Assembly (NCBI GenBank): GCA_012841565.1
Contig: DUUM01000438.1
Location: 1 to 43,512, forward strand
Length of the DNA stretch: 43,512 nucleotides
Direction: 5' to 3'
DNA from: Candidatus Epulonipiscium sp.
GTDB taxonomy: Bacteria > Bacillota_A > Clostridia > Lachnospirales > Cellulosilyticaceae
Below the pieces are notes generated by a model. The model ran no database searches. It was not told the DNA's origin and worked only from the letters and a program-made list of their open reading frames with translations. Each line of letters opens with the position of its first letter. Position 1 is the stretch's first letter. A program made the translations under genes and the position numbers. Of the stretch, positions 41,511-43,512 are shown piece by piece.

Positions 41511-42263
41511 CTATACAGTCCACTGACCATGGACTATACCAACTAAATACCATAACCCACCATCTTTTTCAAATACGAGCTTTAAACTTCTCCAGTCTAT
41601 TCCTGCATACTGCGCATCTATCCCTGTAAAGTGAAACTCAATAAAGTGGCCATTTGGATAAACAGTGCTTACATTATCTAATGTATTACCACTGCCGATA
41701 GATGTATTATTCCCTATAAGATGTGGACTTACAAAGTCTTCATCATAGATAAATTGATTATAGTAATCATTAAAGTTTAAATTAATAGGCTCCCCACTTC
41801 CATCCTCATTCCCCCAATTAAATAAAGTTACATTTTGATCAAGTGTTGCTACTTCTAATGCCGTAAAGACTTGATCATTTTGCATATCAATATGAAAGTA
41901 TGGGGTCATTCTAACACCTTTGCTAGGATGAATGTATTCCGATAAATCAGTCATACTTTTATCCTTAATTAACTGTATGACTTCCATAGATGTCGCAAGT
42001 ACGTTTGGTGAAGGCCCTCGCCGATTAGGACTCAAAGGTGCTTCTAGTTCAGTAAGATTCTTTTCTAATTGTTCCACTTGCTTTTCTAGTGCTACTTTCT
42101 CAGCTATTAACTCTTTGCTACCCAAAAATAATTCCTCAATATTCTTATCTTTTTCTATCAATTGCATTTCGAGCTCTGCTGTATCAACTTTTTGAGTACA
42201 TCCGCCTACTATAAGAACACTGATAAGCATGGGTATCACTAACAGTCTCATTTTCTTAATCAT
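41511..42263 (-). CDS. Lipoprotein with coiled coil and conserved C-terminal domain
   Basis: A 250-residue protein exported as a lipoprotein: signal peptide MIKKMRLLVIPMLISVLIVG followed by lipobox Cys22 (VGGC). Residues about 28-72 are a coiled coil (ELEMQLIEKDKNIEELF...). The C-terminal domain contains LSEYIHPSKGVRMTPYFH, NWGNEDGSGEPINLNFNDYY, and ends AGIDWRSLKLVFEKDGGLWYLVGIVHGQWT. I recall similar domains in Firmicute lipoproteins without known role; the shape suggests an NTF2-like fold. The ATG at 42263 has AAAGGGA. It lies between the sensor kinase (42 bp upstream) and pspA (55 bp downstream). Confidence 0.75.
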   Translation of the reverse strand: MIKKMRLLVIPMLISVLIVGGCTQKVDTAELEMQLIEKDKNIEELFLGSKELIAEKVALEKQVEQLEKNLTELEAPLSPNRRGPSPNVLATSMEVIQLIKDKSMTDLSEYIHPSKGVRMTPYFHIDMQNDQVFTALEVATLDQNVTLFNWGNEDGSGEPINLNFNDYYNQFIYDEDFVSPHLIGNNTSIGSGNTLDNVSTVYPNGHFIEFHFTGIDAQYAGIDWRSLKLVFEKDGGLWYLVGIVHGQWTV

Positions 42264-42305
42264 TTTGTCACATCCCTTTCTTTTTTATTCTACGTCACAA
42301 TACGA

Positions 42306-43511
42306 CTATACATACATTAGAACTTTTACTTTGAATTTCTGATTTATATAATGGATATCCATTGCTCCATTATATTTACGAATGGCTGTTTTCACACTTG
42401 TGAGGCCTAAACCATGATTTTGTTCATCCTGCTTACGCGTAATAATAATACCTTGATTTTCTAACACAACGCCATCAAAGGAATTGCTTATAGTCATAAT
42501 AAGCCTTCCTTTTGTATATTTTATCTTTATATCAATCCATCTATCTACTTCAATTGTTTTTATGCCCGTTACTGCATTATCAATTAAGTTCCCCAATATA
42601 ATAGCAATATCAAAGGATGATATATTTAGTTCTGAAGGGATTAAAATCTCACAAGACACCTGGGCATCGTCTTCTTTTATTTGCTGTAATTTAAAGTTAA
42701 TGATACTATCAATAGCACTGTTGCCGGAATTTGCATATTCTTTTCCAACTATGCAAAGGCTTGTTAATTCTGCAAGACTTTCAATTAATTGCTCATTCTC
42801 CCCACTTAAAGCAAGGGTATAAATAGGAGAGAGTTTATTTCTTAAATCATGTTGTATTGTTTTGGTGTTCCTTAGTGCATCTTTCATTAAATCTAATTGA
42901 TTTTCATAATACTTGTTTTGTTGCTCCATCAAACATTCATCCATCTTTTCTGCCATCAACCTTGAAATAGAATCGTAAAGATAGAATGTGGTAACATTAA
43001 TAAGTAGCACCGACCCAATCGTAATTATAGTTAAATTCTTTGATAATCCATCCCCCAAAAACGAAGAAAACAAGAGAAAAATTGTGCCTACAGGGACAAT
43101 AAAAAGACTCATCCAATACACCCTTGGAATGAGATAACCACTTTTAATATTTTTAAAACTGCTAAATAGTAATACGGCTATAAAACATACAATTCTAACC
43201 ACAATAATTCCAAATACAGAGTCATATTCATATGGGCTCAGTATATCAATGTTAATAAAGCCTGTTAAAAATACTGTCAATGTTTCAGCACATGTTAAAG
43301 TTACATATATTAACAAAACTGATAGCACATTTTTTCTTATCTGCAAGCTATATAATAATGTGAGTAGAAAAATTAATATAACATTTGATAATGCTACAAC
43401 TATTGGTATTTTAATAGTTGTATGCACCAATGTAATTAAAATAAAATAAGCTGTATAACACAATAGTGCTATATACTTATTCACTTTTGTTTCAGTATAA
43501 AATATATACAT
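42306..43511 (-). CDS. GHKL-type sensor histidine kinase (AgrC-like), start uncertain
   Basis: Four hundred and one residues are in the window. About six membrane segments cover 12-185, then a short coiled coil (CLMEQQNKYYENQLDLMKDA), the phosphoacceptor region TIQHDLRNKLSP with His at about 221, the N-box GNLIDNAVTGI near 305-315, and the G-box NHGLGLTSVKTAI near 365-378. This is the AgrC/CitA-like GHKL class that senses peptides or small ligands. The ATG at 43511 is the first base triplet before the window edge, so the true start may be this codon or further upstream. The response regulator is not in the window and probably precedes it. Confidence 0.88.
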   Translation of the reverse strand: MYIFYTETKVNKYIALLCYTAYFILITLVHTTIKIPIVVALSNVILIFLLTLLYSLQIRKNVLSVLLIYVTLTCAETLTVFLTGFINIDILSPYEYDSVFGIIVVRIVCFIAVLLFSSFKNIKSGYLIPRVYWMSLFIVPVGTIFLLFSSFLGDGLSKNLTIITIGSVLLINVTTFYLYDSISRLMAEKMDECLMEQQNKYYENQLDLMKDALRNTKTIQHDLRNKLSPIYTLALSGENEQLIESLAELTSLCIVGKEYANSGNSAIDSIINFKLQQIKEDDAQVSCEILIPSELNISSFDIAIILGNLIDNAVTGIKTIEVDRWIDIKIKYTKGRLIMTISNSFDGVVLENQGIIITRKQDEQNHGLGLTSVKTAIRKYNGAMDIHYINQKFKVKVLMYV

Positions 43512-43512
43512 A

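Noticed and set aside
1..43512. tRNA, rRNA, insertion sequences, prophage genes
   Set aside because: I looked for cloverleaf-like segments, transposase motifs and phage structural genes and saw none; the two tyrosine recombinases are not surrounded by element genes.

Overview
The window is a 43.5 kb stretch of AT-rich chromosomal DNA from an anaerobic, low-GC Gram-positive bacterium (Firmicutes, class Clostridia; a Cellulosilyticum- or Vallitalea-like Lachnospirales lineage is my low-confidence guess). This rests on strong AGGAGG-type ribosome sites, sigma-A-like TTGACA/TATAAT promoters, a Gram-positive SOS box (CGAAC-N4-GTTTG) in front of lexA, the clostridial order miaB-mutS-mutL-miaA-hfq, and the pspA-ydjG-ydjH-ydjI cluster known from Bacillus. 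I see no rRNA, tRNA, CRISPR array, insertion sequence or prophage.

Layout. 1-4160 (minus): an efflux operon of an MFS exporter, a TetR repressor and an FtsX-type ABC permease cut by the window edge; a TetR-like operator sits just downstream of the -10. 4219-7659 (minus): pstSCAB phosphate importer closed by a strong terminator, with no phoU. 7767-10935: accessory genes of poorly known function: a DUF6530-like gene with its own promoter and triple-heptamer operator, an ogt homologue that has lost its catalytic motif, a YcxB-like membrane protein, and a DUF6688-like membrane protein. 11063-14925 (plus): a XerC-like tyrosine recombinase, lexA, and glutamine-dependent NAD synthetase. 14941-18989 (minus): hfq, cobT, a YnbB-type PLP lyase and a MATE exporter. 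19158-26218 (minus): miaB-mutS-mutL-miaA, combining tRNA A37 modification and mismatch repair. 26241-29756 (minus): two small unknown genes, a stand-alone tyrosine recombinase, a ComB-like phosphatase, and a ribbon-helix-helix/coiled-coil protein whose promoter is bracketed by two 21-bp operator-like repeats. 29857-36374 (minus): a GH105 hydrolase, Uup-type ABC-F ATPase, BaiN/YhiN-type flavoprotein, mutY and a LysR regulator. 36412-37799 (plus): a CofE-like (F420:glutamate ligase family) gene divergent from the LysR gene. 37817-43511 (minus): a GHKL sensor kinase, a lipoprotein, and the pspA-ydjGHI envelope-stress cluster.

Most of the window is conserved housekeeping DNA (genome maintenance: lexA, mutS, mutL, mutY; tRNA modification: miaA, miaB). 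The least explained parts are the RHH/coiled-coil gene with its flanking operators, the DUF6530-like gene with a clear operator, the 4-bp hfq/cobT overlap, the F420-ligase relative, and the PspA/SPFH/TPM/zinc-ribbon cluster. Several starts were moved from the longest possible reading frame to the codon with a good ribosome site; this is stated in each entry.
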